From positions 2,666,001-2,730,000 of the forward strand of contig NZ_CP011254.1 of assembly GCF_001006005.1 (NCBI RefSeq): DNA of 64,000 nt, in the 5' to 3' direction. This DNA comes from Serratia fonticola. GTDB taxonomy: Bacteria > Pseudomonadota > Gammaproteobacteria > Enterobacterales > Enterobacteriaceae. The position numbers and the translations under genes were made by a program. The first letter of the stretch is position 1. Every line of letters begins with the position of its first letter. Below, one piece after another: positions 20,237 to 32,565 of this stretch. The notes beneath the pieces are model-generated. The model had not been told where the DNA came from. It worked only from the letters and a program-made list of their open reading frames with translations, and did not search any database.

Positions 20237-20410
20237 ATGACGGTTCTGTTAACTAAACAGTTTTATCAGCGTTATTTCACCGCGATCCGCCGCCAGCAGG
20301 CAGATTGGCTGCGGGTGGTACCTGAACAGGCGCGGCTGGAGATGCTGGCCCACTTGACCCAGTGGGACATCGCCACGCTGAGCGACAAGCAATACCGTGA
20401 GCGTATCTGA
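20237..20410 (+). CDS. sgrT: SgrT, small inhibitor of PtsG encoded within SgrS
   Basis: 57 codons, ATG at 20237, with GGAGGG about 8 bases upstream. The core KQFYQRYFTAI, then WLRVVPEQARLEML and LTQWD, aligns with E. coli SgrT (QFYQHYFTA, WLRWLSVPQRLTML, LMQWD). SgrT inhibits glucose transport by PtsG independently of base pairing. This form is longer than the 43 residues of E. coli, with a seven-residue N-terminal extension and a longer charged C-terminus. Confidence 0.85.
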   Translation: MTVLLTKQFYQRYFTAIRRQQADWLRVVPEQARLEMLAHLTQWDIATLSDKQYRERI

Positions 20411-20454
20411 CGTTCACCGCAAAAGTGTTTCTGAGTAATGGTGCTTTTCACCAG

Positions 20455-20484
20455 CCAGTGGGGTAACACCCACTGGCATTTTTA
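20455..20484 (+). terminator. SgrS terminator
   Basis: GCCAGTGGG and CCCACTGGC form a perfect 9-bp stem with a 6-base loop, followed by ATTTTTAT. This is the 3' end of SgrS and also where Hfq would bind. Confidence 0.85.
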
Positions 20485-20559
20485 TCTGCCGTCTTTACTT
20501 CCTTCGGCAATTTTCCTTCTGTAGCATAGCCTTCTTTATTTCTGGATAGGGATATCGCC

Positions 20560-21747
20560 ATGAGTTTCAGACGCTGGTTGCCGCGCCGTTTTAATCCCGT
20601 TTTTGCCGCCTTCCTGCTGATAGCCTTCCTGACCGGCATTGCCGGAGCACTGCAAGCTCCCACGCTGAGCCTGTTTTTGACCACCGAGGTAAAGGTGCGC
20701 CCGCTATGGGTGGGTATGTTCTATACCGTGAATGCCATCGCCGGGATTGCCGTCAGCTTCCTGTTGGCCAAGCGCTCGGATACCCGTGGGGATCGGCGCA
20801 AGCTGATCCTGGTGTGCTGTGCCATGGCGGTGGGCAATAGCCTGTTGTTTGCGTTCAACCGTGATTATCTGACCTTGATCACTGCTGGTGTATTGCTGGC
20901 CGCGATTGCCAATACCGCCATGCCGCAGATTTTTGCCCTGGCGCGTGAGTATGCGGACAGCTCGGCACGTGAAGTAGTGATGTTCAGTTCGGTGATGCGC
21001 GCTCAGCTTTCACTGGCCTGGGTGATCGGCCCGCCGCTGTCGTTTATGCTGGCACTGAACTACGGCTTTACCGTGATGTTTATAATTGCGGCGGGGATTT
21101 TTGTCGTCAGCGTGCTGCTGGTGTGGCTGATATTGCCTTCGGTGCCCCGTGCCAACGTTGAGATCAGCGTAGATTCTCCGCCTATCGCGCCAATCAGCGC
21201 CTGGCGCGATCCCGATGTGCGCCTGCTGTTTGTGGCTTCGATGCTGATGTGGACCTGCAACACCATGTATATCATCGATATGCCACTGTATATCACTGCC
21301 GACCTGGGCTTGCCAGAACGGCTGGCAGGTTGGCTGATGGGGACCGCCGCCGGGCTGGAAATTCCGGCTATGCTGCTGGCGGGTTATTACGTCAAACGCT
21401 TTGGCAAACGCAATATGATGCTGTTTGCGGTGGCGGCAGGCGTACTGTTTTATGCCGGGTTGGTGCTGTTCAAGTTCCAGTCGGCCCTGATGGTATTGCA
21501 GTTGTTCAATGCGGTGTTTATTGGCATCGTTGCCGGGATCGGCATGTTGTATTTTCAGGATCTGATGCCGGGGCGGCCCGGTGCCGCGACCACTATGTTT
21601 ACCAACAGCATTTCGACCGGAGTGATCCTGGCCGGTGTACTGCAAGGCGCGCTGGTGGAAAACTTTGGGCACTATGCGGTTTACTACCTGATTACCCTGC
21701 TTGCCATCCTGGCGCTGTGGATGTGTGCCAAAGTTCGCGAAGTGTGA
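20560..21747 (+). CDS. setA: MFS sugar efflux transporter SetA
   Basis: 395 residues with 12 predicted membrane helices of the major facilitator superfamily. The motif-A-like loop is LLAKRSDTRGDRRKL (about 65-80). The start MSFRRWLPRRFNPVFAAFLL and position directly after sgrS identify it as SetA. It exports glucose, lactose and analogues, which relieves sugar-phosphate stress. In E. coli leuD follows; here a transporter gene lies between. Confidence 0.92.
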   Translation: MSFRRWLPRRFNPVFAAFLLIAFLTGIAGALQAPTLSLFLTTEVKVRPLWVGMFYTVNAIAGIAVSFLLAKRSDTRGDRRKLILVCCAMAVGNSLLFAFNRDYLTLITAGVLLAAIANTAMPQIFALAREYADSSAREVVMFSSVMRAQLSLAWVIGPPLSFMLALNYGFTVMFIIAAGIFVVSVLLVWLILPSVPRANVEISVDSPPIAPISAWRDPDVRLLFVASMLMWTCNTMYIIDMPLYITADLGLPERLAGWLMGTAAGLEIPAMLLAGYYVKRFGKRNMMLFAVAAGVLFYAGLVLFKFQSALMVLQLFNAVFIGIVAGIGMLYFQDLMPGRPGAATTMFTNSISTGVILAGVLQGALVENFGHYAVYYLITLLAILALWMCAKVREV

Positions 21748-21818
21748 GCTGTAACACCCGGTTAGTTGATACATATCATTGAGAAAACTGCTCCATTCTC
21801 ACTAAGATAAACGGACTC

Positions 21819-21843
21819 AGAGCGTGAGCTTCACGCTCTTATC
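21819..21843 (+). terminator. Probable setA terminator
   Basis: AGAGCGTGA-GCT-TCACGCTCT, a perfect 9-bp stem with a 3-base loop followed by TATCC. It lies about 70 bp after the setA stop. The T tract is short, so partial read-through to the next gene is possible. Confidence 0.6.
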
Positions 21844-21890
21844 CATCTTGCTATTGAGATGCCGATCCCGTTGATAAAAGTGGGTATGTT

Positions 21891-23363
21891 ATGGATAAAC
21901 TAACGCCGCTCAAACCTGTTCCCTCCCTCTGTGCCGTTATCGTCGCTCTGCTGATCTGGTTTGTGATCCCTGTTCCCGAAGGGGTGGCACCGAATGCCTG
22001 GCATTTGCTGGCGCTGTTTATTGGGACCATCATTGCCATTATCGGCAAGGCGATGCCGATCGGCGCCGTATCCATCATTGCCATTGCGCTGGTGGCCGTG
22101 ACCGGAGTGACCAACCCTGGCAAGCCGGGGGCCGCGCTGGACGATGCACTGAGTGGGTTCTCCAATCAACTCATCTGGTTGATCGGTTTCTCGATCATGA
22201 TCTCCCTGAGCCTGAATAAAACCGGCCTGGGATCGCGCATTGGCTACTACTTTATCTCGCTGTTTGGCAAAAAAACGCTGGGGATCGCCTATGCGTTAAC
22301 CCTGGCGGAAACCGTGCTGGCCCCGGTGACGCCGAGTAATACCGCCCGTGGCGGCGGGATCATTCACCCGATAATGAAATCGATAGCGGACAGCTTTGGC
22401 TCCAAGCCCGAGCTGAATACCTCCGGCAAGATTGGCCGCTATCTCTCGCTGGTGAACTACAACATCAACCCGATCACCTCGGCGATGTTTATCACCGCAA
22501 CTGCGCCTAACCCGCTGATTGTCAATCTGATCGCCAAAGGGGCCGGTTCCGAGTTCGAACTCACCTGGGGCATGTGGGCGGTAGCGGCGCTGGTACCGGC
22601 AATCTGTTCGTTGATCGTCATGCCGCTGGTGGTTTATCTGCTGTATCCACCGGAAATCAAAAGCACCCCAGATGCGCCACTGTTTGCGAAAGATAAACTG
22701 CAAACTCTGGGGCGGATAACCCTGCCAGAGAAAATCACGCTGGGCGTGTTTGCCCTGTTGCTGGTGCTGTGGGCCGGGGTTCCGGCGATGATTTTTGGCC
22801 CCGCACTGGCGGTTAACCCAACGACGGCTGCGGTGATTGGTTTGGCGATCCTGCTGGCAACCGGCGTACTGAGCTGGGACGACGTGCTGAAGCACAAAGG
22901 GGCCTGGGATACCGTGGTCTGGTTTGCCGCCTTGGTGATGATGGCGACCTTCCTCGGCAAACTGGGCCTGATTGCCTGGCTGTCACAAACGGTAGGTTCG
23001 GGTATCGATCATATGGGGATGAGCTGGGTCGGGGGGACCATTCTGCTAACGCTCGTCTATCTCTATTCGCATTACTTCTTCGCCAGTACCACCGCGCACG
23101 TGACCGCCATGTTCGCCGCGTTCTTTGCCGCAGGTATTGCCCTTGGTGCGCCTCCGGCTCTGCTTGGCCTGATCCTGGCCTTCTCGTCTTCACTGATGAT
23201 GTCGTTAACCCATTATGCCACCGGTACCGCGCCGATCATCTTTGGATCGGGCTATGCCACCCTGGGGGAATGGTGGAAAACCGGCTTTATCATGAGTGTA
23301 GTCAACCTGCTGATCTGGGCACTGATCGGGGGAGTATGGTGGAAGTGGCTGGGTTATTGGTGA
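21891..23363 (+). CDS. DASS-family anion:Na+ or dicarboxylate transporter
   Basis: 490 residues with about 12-14 membrane segments. It carries the divalent anion:Na+ symporter family features: SNTARGGGIIHPI (about 147-160) and the C-terminal ATGTAPIIFGSGY. It resembles the E. coli CitT, TtdT and YbhI group and plant 2-oxoglutarate/malate translocators. Likely substrates are di- or tricarboxylates such as 2-oxoglutarate, citrate or tartrate; the sequence alone does not decide. It is a single gene inserted between setA and leuD relative to E. coli, with no adjacent two-component or lyase genes to suggest the substrate. Confidence 0.85.
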   Translation: MDKLTPLKPVPSLCAVIVALLIWFVIPVPEGVAPNAWHLLALFIGTIIAIIGKAMPIGAVSIIAIALVAVTGVTNPGKPGAALDDALSGFSNQLIWLIGFSIMISLSLNKTGLGSRIGYYFISLFGKKTLGIAYALTLAETVLAPVTPSNTARGGGIIHPIMKSIADSFGSKPELNTSGKIGRYLSLVNYNINPITSAMFITATAPNPLIVNLIAKGAGSEFELTWGMWAVAALVPAICSLIVMPLVVYLLYPPEIKSTPDAPLFAKDKLQTLGRITLPEKITLGVFALLLVLWAGVPAMIFGPALAVNPTTAAVIGLAILLATGVLSWDDVLKHKGAWDTVVWFAALVMMATFLGKLGLIAWLSQTVGSGIDHMGMSWVGGTILLTLVYLYSHYFFASTTAHVTAMFAAFFAAGIALGAPPALLGLILAFSSSLMMSLTHYATGTAPIIFGSGYATLGEWWKTGFIMSVVNLLIWALIGGVWWKWLGYW

Positions 23364-23379
23364 TTTAGAAGAAATCTAG

Positions 23380-23402
23380 AAGGGCGCAGCGAGCTGCGCC
23401 CC
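23380..23402. terminator. Convergent GGGCGC palindrome between transporter and leuD
   Basis: GGGCGCAGC-GA-GCTGCGCCC, a perfect 9-bp stem lying between convergent stop codons. It belongs to the GGGCGC palindrome family seen at several gene ends and probably works as a terminator or mRNA-stabilising element in both directions. Confidence 0.65.
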
Positions 23403-23411
23403 TAAGTGATA

Positions 23412-24014
23412 TCAGTTCAGAAACGCCGGTTGCTGCGCCTCGTAGCGGGAAATTTCCGCTTCGTGCTGCAACGTCAGGCCAATGCTGTCCAAACCGTTAA
23501 TCATGCAGTGGCGGCGGAAGCTGTCGATCTCAAACGGGTAGCTTTTGCCCCCGGCATTCACCGTCTGGTTTTCCAGATCGACCACAAACTCCGTGCCTTC
23601 GTGCTCTGCCACTAACTTAAACAGCGTATCCACATCCTGCTCGCTCAGCGTGACCGGCAGCAGCTGGTTGTTGAACGAGTTGCCGTAAAAGATATCCGCA
23701 AAGCTTGGTGCAATCACCACCTTGAAGCCGTAATCGGTCAGTGCCCATGGTGCGTGCTCACGGGATGAGCCACAGCCAAAGTTTTCCCGGGCTAACAGGA
23801 TGCTGGCCCCTTTATAGCGCGGAAGGTTCAGCACAAACTCAGGATTTGGCTGCTGACCCGCATCGTCCAGGAAGCGCCAGTCGTTGAACAGGTGCTGGCC
23901 GAAACCGGTGCGGGTGACTTTCTGCAGAAACTGCTTAGGGATAATGGCGTCGGTATCGACGTTGGCCGCGTCCAGAGGCACCACTAAGCCGGTATGTTGA
24001 GTAAATTTAGCCAC
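23412..24014 (-). CDS. leuD: 3-isopropylmalate dehydratase small subunit LeuD
   Basis: 200 residues, standard length. Typical swivel-domain blocks: [11 protein letters not shown] (about 20-30), [16 protein letters not shown] (about 70-85) and [13 protein letters not shown]. With LeuC it isomerises 2- to 3-isopropylmalate in leucine synthesis. It is the last gene of leuABCD, 11 bp after leuC. Confidence 0.98.
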   Translation of the reverse strand: MAKFTQHTGLVVPLDAANVDTDAIIPKQFLQKVTRTGFGQHLFNDWRFLDDAGQQPNPEFVLNLPRYKGASILLARENFGCGSSREHAPWALTDYGFKVVIAPSFADIFYGNSFNNQLLPVTLSEQDVDTLFKLVAEHEGTEFVVDLENQTVNAGGKSYPFEIDSFRRHCMINGLDSIGLTLQHEAEISRYEAQQPAFLN

Positions 24015-24025
24015 GCTGGTGCTCC

Positions 24026-28097
<4,072 letters not shown>

Positions 28098-28137
28098 CGT
28101 GTTGTTCCTTGTCGTGTTTGTTTCACGCTAAGCGGGT

Positions 28138-28168
28138 AAAAAAAAACCCGCGCAGTAGCGCGGGTTTT
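28138..28168 (-). terminator. leu operon attenuator terminator
   Basis: On the minus strand AAAACCCGCGC, a short loop, GCGCGGGTTTT continues into a run of T's. It is a classic intrinsic terminator about 20 nt after the leucine leader-peptide stop and 40 nt before leuA. Confidence 0.93.
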
Positions 28169-28185
28169 GCAGATGATGGGCTGAA

Positions 28186-28269
28186 TCAGCTTTGAACCCC
28201 GTCCACCAGCGTACCGCGCACATAAGATGCGTTTAGTAGTAGGCCTAGTAGACGGTGGGTACGGATCAT
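28186..28269 (-). CDS. leuL: leu operon leader peptide LeuL
   Basis: 27 residues, minus strand from the ATG at 28269: MIRTHRLLGLLLNAS then YVRGTLVDGVQS. The cluster LLGLLL contains five leucine codons, four of them the rare CTA, as in enterobacterial LeuL, which makes the leader a sensitive detector of leucyl-tRNA supply. It is followed by the attenuator hairpin. Leucine starvation should stall ribosomes here and allow transcription into leuABCD. Confidence 0.9.
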   Translation of the reverse strand: MIRTHRLLGLLLNASYVRGTLVDGVQS

Positions 28270-28306
28270 GGCGGTCAGCTTCTCTAAAATTGTTTCGTTG
28301 CCTAAT

Positions 28307-28335
28307 TTGATACTTTATTGGCCGGGGCATGTCAA
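28307..28335 (-). promoter_or_regulatory. leuLABCD promoter
   Basis: The minus strand has a perfect TTGACA (28330-28335) and TATCAA (28307-28312) separated by 17 bp. The start would be near 28300, about 30 nt before the leuL ATG. Confidence 0.75.
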
Positions 28336-29014
28336 CACCTGATTAAAACAGGGGTATTGAAAAGCGTGGTGCCAGCGGGGATGGCGCCAGTTGGAAACTC
28401 GGTAAAACTCCCTAGGGTCAGCGCTAAATCCGCAGGTGATCGGGGTTTTATTAGCATAAATGGTTTGAAAGTGGCGCTGTCGCATTGATTAACAACACTA
28501 CACGGTTAACATTTATCGTTGGCGCAAAAAAGCAGCAGACATGGTTTGATGGGATGCTGACGTTGCGGGTTTGGTATTCATGGTGTCAATTTGTTGTCTT
28601 TATTCTATTCGTTATTCGTATTCTTAGTGCTGAACTGAGCGGCTACAATCAATTAAGTGATGCTAAAGAGACCTATTTTGCTTTTGCATGATTGTCCATT
28701 AACTCATTTTATGGTCTGATCCAGAGGTTGATGGGGCCAACAGGTATCCATAACTCAGGTGTTTTGCCTGCCAATTTTGTTTGTATGCCATCTGCGAGTT
28801 GCGAACCGATGTGCCAAGGCTACCTAACGACGAGCAATGCCTAATATGCACCGCTGTGACATATTTTTATAGGATGATGCCCGATTGCTATCTTACAAGG
28901 GTAGTCAAAAGGGATAACTAATTTCGCTGTGTGGGAATAACGTAGCGTGTCTTTTCCCGTTATTCCCCTGCGCGCTAGCGAGATTATCTACATGGGACTT
29001 AGTGGAGTTTGGAT
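28336..29014. other. AT-rich leuA-leuO divergent intergenic region
   Basis: About 680 bp with no supportable gene. A 68-codon frame at 28485-28691 begins with TTG, lacks a ribosome-binding site and has no recognisable family. The AT-richness fits the H-NS-silenced leuO control region known in enterobacteria. The only strong element is the inverted repeat at 28933-28967 just upstream of leuO. Confidence 0.5.
28933..28967. repeat. Inverted repeat upstream of leuO
   Basis: GGGAATAACG (28933-28942) and CGTTATTCCC (28958-28967) are perfect 10-bp inverted copies separated by 15 bp, about 50 bp before leuO. It could be a leader hairpin or an operator. Confidence 0.7.
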
Positions 29015-29962
29015 ATGTCCGAATATAATTCAGGAACTGTCTTGAGGAAAGAAAACGGTGATATTCATTTGCGCAGTGTGGATCTTAATTTACTCACTGT
29101 TTTTGATGCAGTTATGCAGATGCAGAATATTACCAAGGCGGCAAATTCCTTAGGGATGTCGCAGCCGGCGGTCAGCAATGCCGTATCGCGTTTGAAGATC
29201 ATGTTCAACGACGAGCTGTTTGTCCGCTTCGGCCGTGGCATTCAGCCTACCATGCGCGCCCGCCAACTTTTTGGCCCGGTACGCCAGGCACTGCAGCTGG
29301 TACAAAATGAGCTGCCAGGCGCTGGCTTTGATGCCCTGAGCAGCGAACGCCTCTTTGTGCTTTCTATCTGCAGCCCGCTAGATATTCGTCTGACAGCCAA
29401 AATAATCAACAACGTCAAGAGCATGGCTCCCAACGTGCAGATACAGACCAAGTCTTACATGAGCACTAACATCGAGCATCAGTTACGCTATCAGGAGACC
29501 GAGTTTGTTATTGGCTATAGCCGCCTTGAACATCCCGAGTTTCAGGACATTGCCTTATTCGATGATGAATTGACCCTGGTTGCCGCGCAGTCTCACCCAC
29601 GCCTGGTGGGTACCATTAGCCAGAAACAGATGCTGGCGGAGCAGCATGCCGTCATCGCATTAGAGCGTTTTTGTTCCTTTAGCAAACCCTACTATCTGGA
29701 CGAAACCCTACAACGCAGTGTCACCCAGCAATGTACCGACCTGTTCAGCGTATTGAATCTAGTTGCCATGACCGAGATGGTAGCAATCGCTCCACGTTGG
29801 TTTGCCCAGCAGCACGCGCAAGCCTTGCAGCTAAAATTAATTCCGCTGCCCTGGGAGAGAAAAACCGCCACCTGTTATCTCTCCTGGCATGAGTCTGCCG
29901 AGCGTGATGAAGGCCATCAGTGGATGAAGTCTGTACTTAGCCAAGCGGGTGTATTGCGCTAA
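29015..29962 (+). CDS. leuO: LysR-type global regulator LeuO
   Basis: 315 residues from the ATG at 29015. The N-terminal HTH is contained in [20 protein letters not shown] and [14 protein letters not shown] (about 25-65), followed by the effector-binding domain ending [18 protein letters not shown]. This closely follows E. coli LeuO. LeuO antagonises H-NS and controls many stress and pathogenicity loci. It is divergent from leuABCD, as in E. coli. Confidence 0.94.
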   Translation: MSEYNSGTVLRKENGDIHLRSVDLNLLTVFDAVMQMQNITKAANSLGMSQPAVSNAVSRLKIMFNDELFVRFGRGIQPTMRARQLFGPVRQALQLVQNELPGAGFDALSSERLFVLSICSPLDIRLTAKIINNVKSMAPNVQIQTKSYMSTNIEHQLRYQETEFVIGYSRLEHPEFQDIALFDDELTLVAAQSHPRLVGTISQKQMLAEQHAVIALERFCSFSKPYYLDETLQRSVTQQCTDLFSVLNLVAMTEMVAIAPRWFAQQHAQALQLKLIPLPWERKTATCYLSWHESAERDEGHQWMKSVLSQAGVLR

Positions 29963-30418
29963 TTAGTGATTTATTGGCCCAGCGCGCTTTCGAGTGCGTC
30001 GGGTTGATAATGGATAGCGCGAAACAATAATAAGAATAGGCTCAATAAAAACTAAGATAATTCCGGTTAATAACACCGTGGGAAATATCATTGACCCACG
30101 AGGGTTAATTAATTTGAGCGGGTGAAACTCTATTCTGCTCCAAACGATACTGTCGCTATTTTAACCTGCCACCTCTCCCTTCTGGTCGTCGATCCCACTT
30201 TGTCTGTTTGGCGTAAACCTTTTGCACTCCCCTTTGTCCAAGATCAAGAGAAATGAGCACAAGCGCGTTTTGGCTCACACTTCTACGCTGAAATCCCTTT
30301 TCCCACAGCCGGAGACTAGGTAGACTGCGAAAAAAAAGTAAACACGTGTAAGCTGAGATGTGAGAGCTTCCGCTCCAATCGCGGTTAACTGGTTGATTAA
30401 TTTCAGGCATAGAGCGCT
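29963..30418. other. leuO to acyl-CoA synthetase intergenic region
   Basis: 456 bp with no gene seen. A short inverted repeat CGTGGG/CCCACG (30077-30100) may end leuO transcription but has no T run. The rest presumably holds the promoter of the downstream ligase; no clear -35/-10 pair could be assigned. Confidence 0.4.
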
Positions 30419-32224
30419 ATGACCAATACCTTGCAGCATTACCATCAGGTCGAACGTATACAGCATCAAATTGCTAACCGTGCCGAACATACGGCTTTCC
30501 GTCAGTGGTCCCCGCAGGGAGAAACACGGCTGACCTGGTCGCAAGTCGGGGCGCATATGCAACATATTGCCTGCGCCTTGCTGGCACTGGGCGTTGAGGT
30601 ACAGGAACGTATCGCAATTTTTGCCAACAACAGCATGGCCTGGTCGTTGGCCGATTTGGCGATCCTCGAACTGCGGGCGGTCAGCGTACCGCTTTATGCC
30701 ACCAACACCCCGGCTCAGGCGGCATTTATCATTAACGATGCCGATATCCGCATTCTGTTTGTCGGCGAGCAGGAACAGCTGGATGCCGCGATTGCGCTGC
30801 GTGGCGTATGCCCGCAACTGACCCACATTATTGTCTTTGATGCTTCAGCCGATTTGCGTGGCTGTGAGATTGCTCAACACCTGCATCATTTCGAACGTCT
30901 TGCGGATATCGAGCGCTTCGATGCCCTGCGTCAGCAAAGAATTGCCGAGCGCGATTTACAGGATTTGTTCACCCTTATCTACACCTCAGGCACCACCGGG
31001 GAGCCGAAAGGCGTGATGCTTGACTACCGCAATATGGCCGCACAGCTGCAACTGCATGACGATCGCCTGACGGTGACGGCGGATGACGTTTCCCTGAGCT
31101 TCCTGCCACTGTCACACGTGTTTGAACGTGCCTGGAGCTTCTTTATCATGCATTCGGGCGCGCAGAACGTTTATCTGCCCAATACCGACTGGGTGCGGGA
31201 AGCTATGGCCGATGTCAAACCGACCCTGATGTGCGCAGTGCCACGCTTTTATGAAAAAATCTTCAGTGCGGTGCATGAAAAGGTCGCTCGTGCGCCTTGG
31301 CTGCGGCGTGCCTTATTCCACTGGGCCATCGTCTGCGGAGAACGCAAGTTCCTTCAGGAGCGGGCTGGTAAACCGTTAGGCAAGCTGTTCGACCTCTCTC
31401 ACCGCTGGGCTGACAAACTGGTGTTAAGCAAGCTGCGGGGGATCCTGGGGGGGCGGGTACGCTTCTTGCCAGCGGCCGGTGCCAAGCTTGATGACAACGT
31501 CATTCTGTTCTTCCAGGCGATGGGCATTAACATCAAATATGGCTACGGCATGACGGAAACCTGTGCCACAGTCTCCTGCTGGGAAGAAAACAACTTCCGC
31601 TTTGGTTCGATCGGCAAGCCGTTGCCCGGCGTGGAAGTGCGCATTGGCGATGAAAATGAAATCCAGGTGCGTGGGCCAATCGTGATGCGCGGCTATTTCA
31701 ATAAACCGCTGGAGACGGCCGATAGCTTTACTGCAGACGGTTGGTTGAAAACCGGCGATGCCGGCATGATCGACGATGGCGGCAACCTGTTTATTACCGA
31801 GCGGCTGAAGGATCTGATGAAGACCTCTGGCGGCAAATACATTGCGCCACAGATGCTGGAAGGCACCCTGGCGCAGGATCGCTTTATTGAACAGGTCGCG
31901 ATCGTTGCCGATGCACGCAAATTTGTTTCCGCGTTGATCGTTCCGAGCTTCGAGTCGTTGGAAGAGTATGCCAAATCGGTCAATCTGAAGTATCAGGATC
32001 GGCTCGAACTGCTGCGCAACAGCCATATCATCGAAATGTTCGAAAAGCGTCTGCGGGAGATGCAAAAAGAGTTGGCCCTGTTTGAGCAGGTGAAGAAATT
32101 TACCCTGCTGCCAGCCGCCTTCTCGATGGAATTGGGGGAACTGACTCCGACCCTGAAACTGCGCCGCAAGGTGATCCTCCAGCGTTACCAGCATGAAATT
32201 GAGTCCATGTATCAGGAAAAATGA
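30419..32224 (+). CDS. AMP-forming long-chain acyl-CoA synthetase (FadD15-like)
   Basis: 601 residues, ANL superfamily. P-loop YTSGTTGEPKGVML (about 190), the A5 motif GYGMTETCATVS (about 380), the A7/A8 region GWLKTGDAG and ITERLKDLMKTSGGKYI (about 440-480) are all intact. The overall layout matches the FadD15/bubblegum type, which activates long-chain fatty acids to acyl-CoA, rather than classical enterobacterial FadD. It is a single gene between leuO and ilvI, absent from that place in E. coli. The ATG has only a weak ribosome-binding site (AGAG). The physiological substrate cannot be read from sequence. Confidence 0.85.
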   Translation: MTNTLQHYHQVERIQHQIANRAEHTAFRQWSPQGETRLTWSQVGAHMQHIACALLALGVEVQERIAIFANNSMAWSLADLAILELRAVSVPLYATNTPAQAAFIINDADIRILFVGEQEQLDAAIALRGVCPQLTHIIVFDASADLRGCEIAQHLHHFERLADIERFDALRQQRIAERDLQDLFTLIYTSGTTGEPKGVMLDYRNMAAQLQLHDDRLTVTADDVSLSFLPLSHVFERAWSFFIMHSGAQNVYLPNTDWVREAMADVKPTLMCAVPRFYEKIFSAVHEKVARAPWLRRALFHWAIVCGERKFLQERAGKPLGKLFDLSHRWADKLVLSKLRGILGGRVRFLPAAGAKLDDNVILFFQAMGINIKYGYGMTETCATVSCWEENNFRFGSIGKPLPGVEVRIGDENEIQVRGPIVMRGYFNKPLETADSFTADGWLKTGDAGMIDDGGNLFITERLKDLMKTSGGKYIAPQMLEGTLAQDRFIEQVAIVADARKFVSALIVPSFESLEEYAKSVNLKYQDRLELLRNSHIIEMFEKRLREMQKELALFEQVKKFTLLPAAFSMELGELTPTLKLRRKVILQRYQHEIESMYQEK

Positions 32225-32256
32225 GGGATAGACATCCCTCAACCGGTTCATTGTAC

Positions 32257-32280
32257 GTAGGGGCGCCGCAGGCTGCGCCC
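32257..32280. repeat. GGGCGC palindromic repeat after the acyl-CoA synthetase gene
   Basis: GTAGGGGCGCCGCAGGCTGCGCCC, an imperfect palindrome about 35 bp after the stop codon. It shares TAGGGGCGC with the elements at 59173 and 62742. Confidence 0.7.
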
Positions 32281-32320
32281 GATTAGCTTGCCTAATATAG
32301 TTCTGTAATTATCCCACTAT

Positions 32321-32369
32321 GCAAAACAATGCCTAGCTGAATAACCTCTCAGCTAGTGCATAGTTTTGC
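32321..32369. repeat. Long inverted repeat between the synthetase gene and ilvI
   Basis: The 20-base arm at 32321-32340 (GCAAAACAATGC then CTAGCTGA) is the inverse of 32349-32369 with one mismatch and one extra base, around an 8-base loop. It is by far the longest hairpin in this intergenic region. It may terminate the synthetase mRNA (the right arm ends in GTTTTGC), act in the ilvI leader, or be a small mobile repeat. Confidence 0.75.
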
Positions 32370-32565
32370 CAAGCCGCGCATCTCCAGCCTGATGGCAATA
32401 CCCTTGCCCACGATAAGCCATTTTGCCGTTTGCCTGCCCCATATTCTGACGCTATGTTAAGAGTCCAAAACGTCCATAAGATTTTTGGGGCCATGCCCCA
32501 GACAGGACAGGCGCTACGTTCCGGCGTCAGACAAGAGCAAGCTATGTAAGCCTGGAGGCAAACCC
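32370..32565. other. ilvI upstream region
   Basis: Non-coding; an in-frame extension of ilvI begins at 32485, but the conserved start is 32566. In E. coli ilvIH is activated by Lrp through several degenerate upstream sites, and Lrp binding here would be expected but cannot be shown by eye. A GGGGCCATGCCCC palindrome lies at about 32488-32500. Confidence 0.35.

Larger units (their letters stand above)
20201..20484 (+). ncRNA. sgrS: Small RNA SgrS (dual-function, encodes SgrT)
   Basis: It is divergent from sgrR and directly upstream of setA, the conserved sgrS position. The 3' part contains GTGTTTCTGAGTAATGGTG, close to the ptsG-pairing segment of E. coli SgrS, followed by the GCCAGTGGG/CCCACTGGC terminator hairpin and ATTTTTAT. 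A TATATT -10 at 20189-20194 places the 5' end near 20201, so it is about 280 nt, longer than the 227 nt of E. coli. With Hfq it silences ptsG during sugar-phosphate stress. Exact ends are inferred. Confidence 0.85.

Noticed and set aside
21765..21800. Fur-box-like string TTGATACATATCATTGAGAA after setA
   Set aside because: Too few matches to the 19-bp Fur consensus and no iron-related neighbour.
28485..28691. 68-codon open frame in the leuA-leuO gap
   Set aside because: TTG start, no ribosome-binding site, no recognisable domain, and composition like the AT-rich non-coding background.
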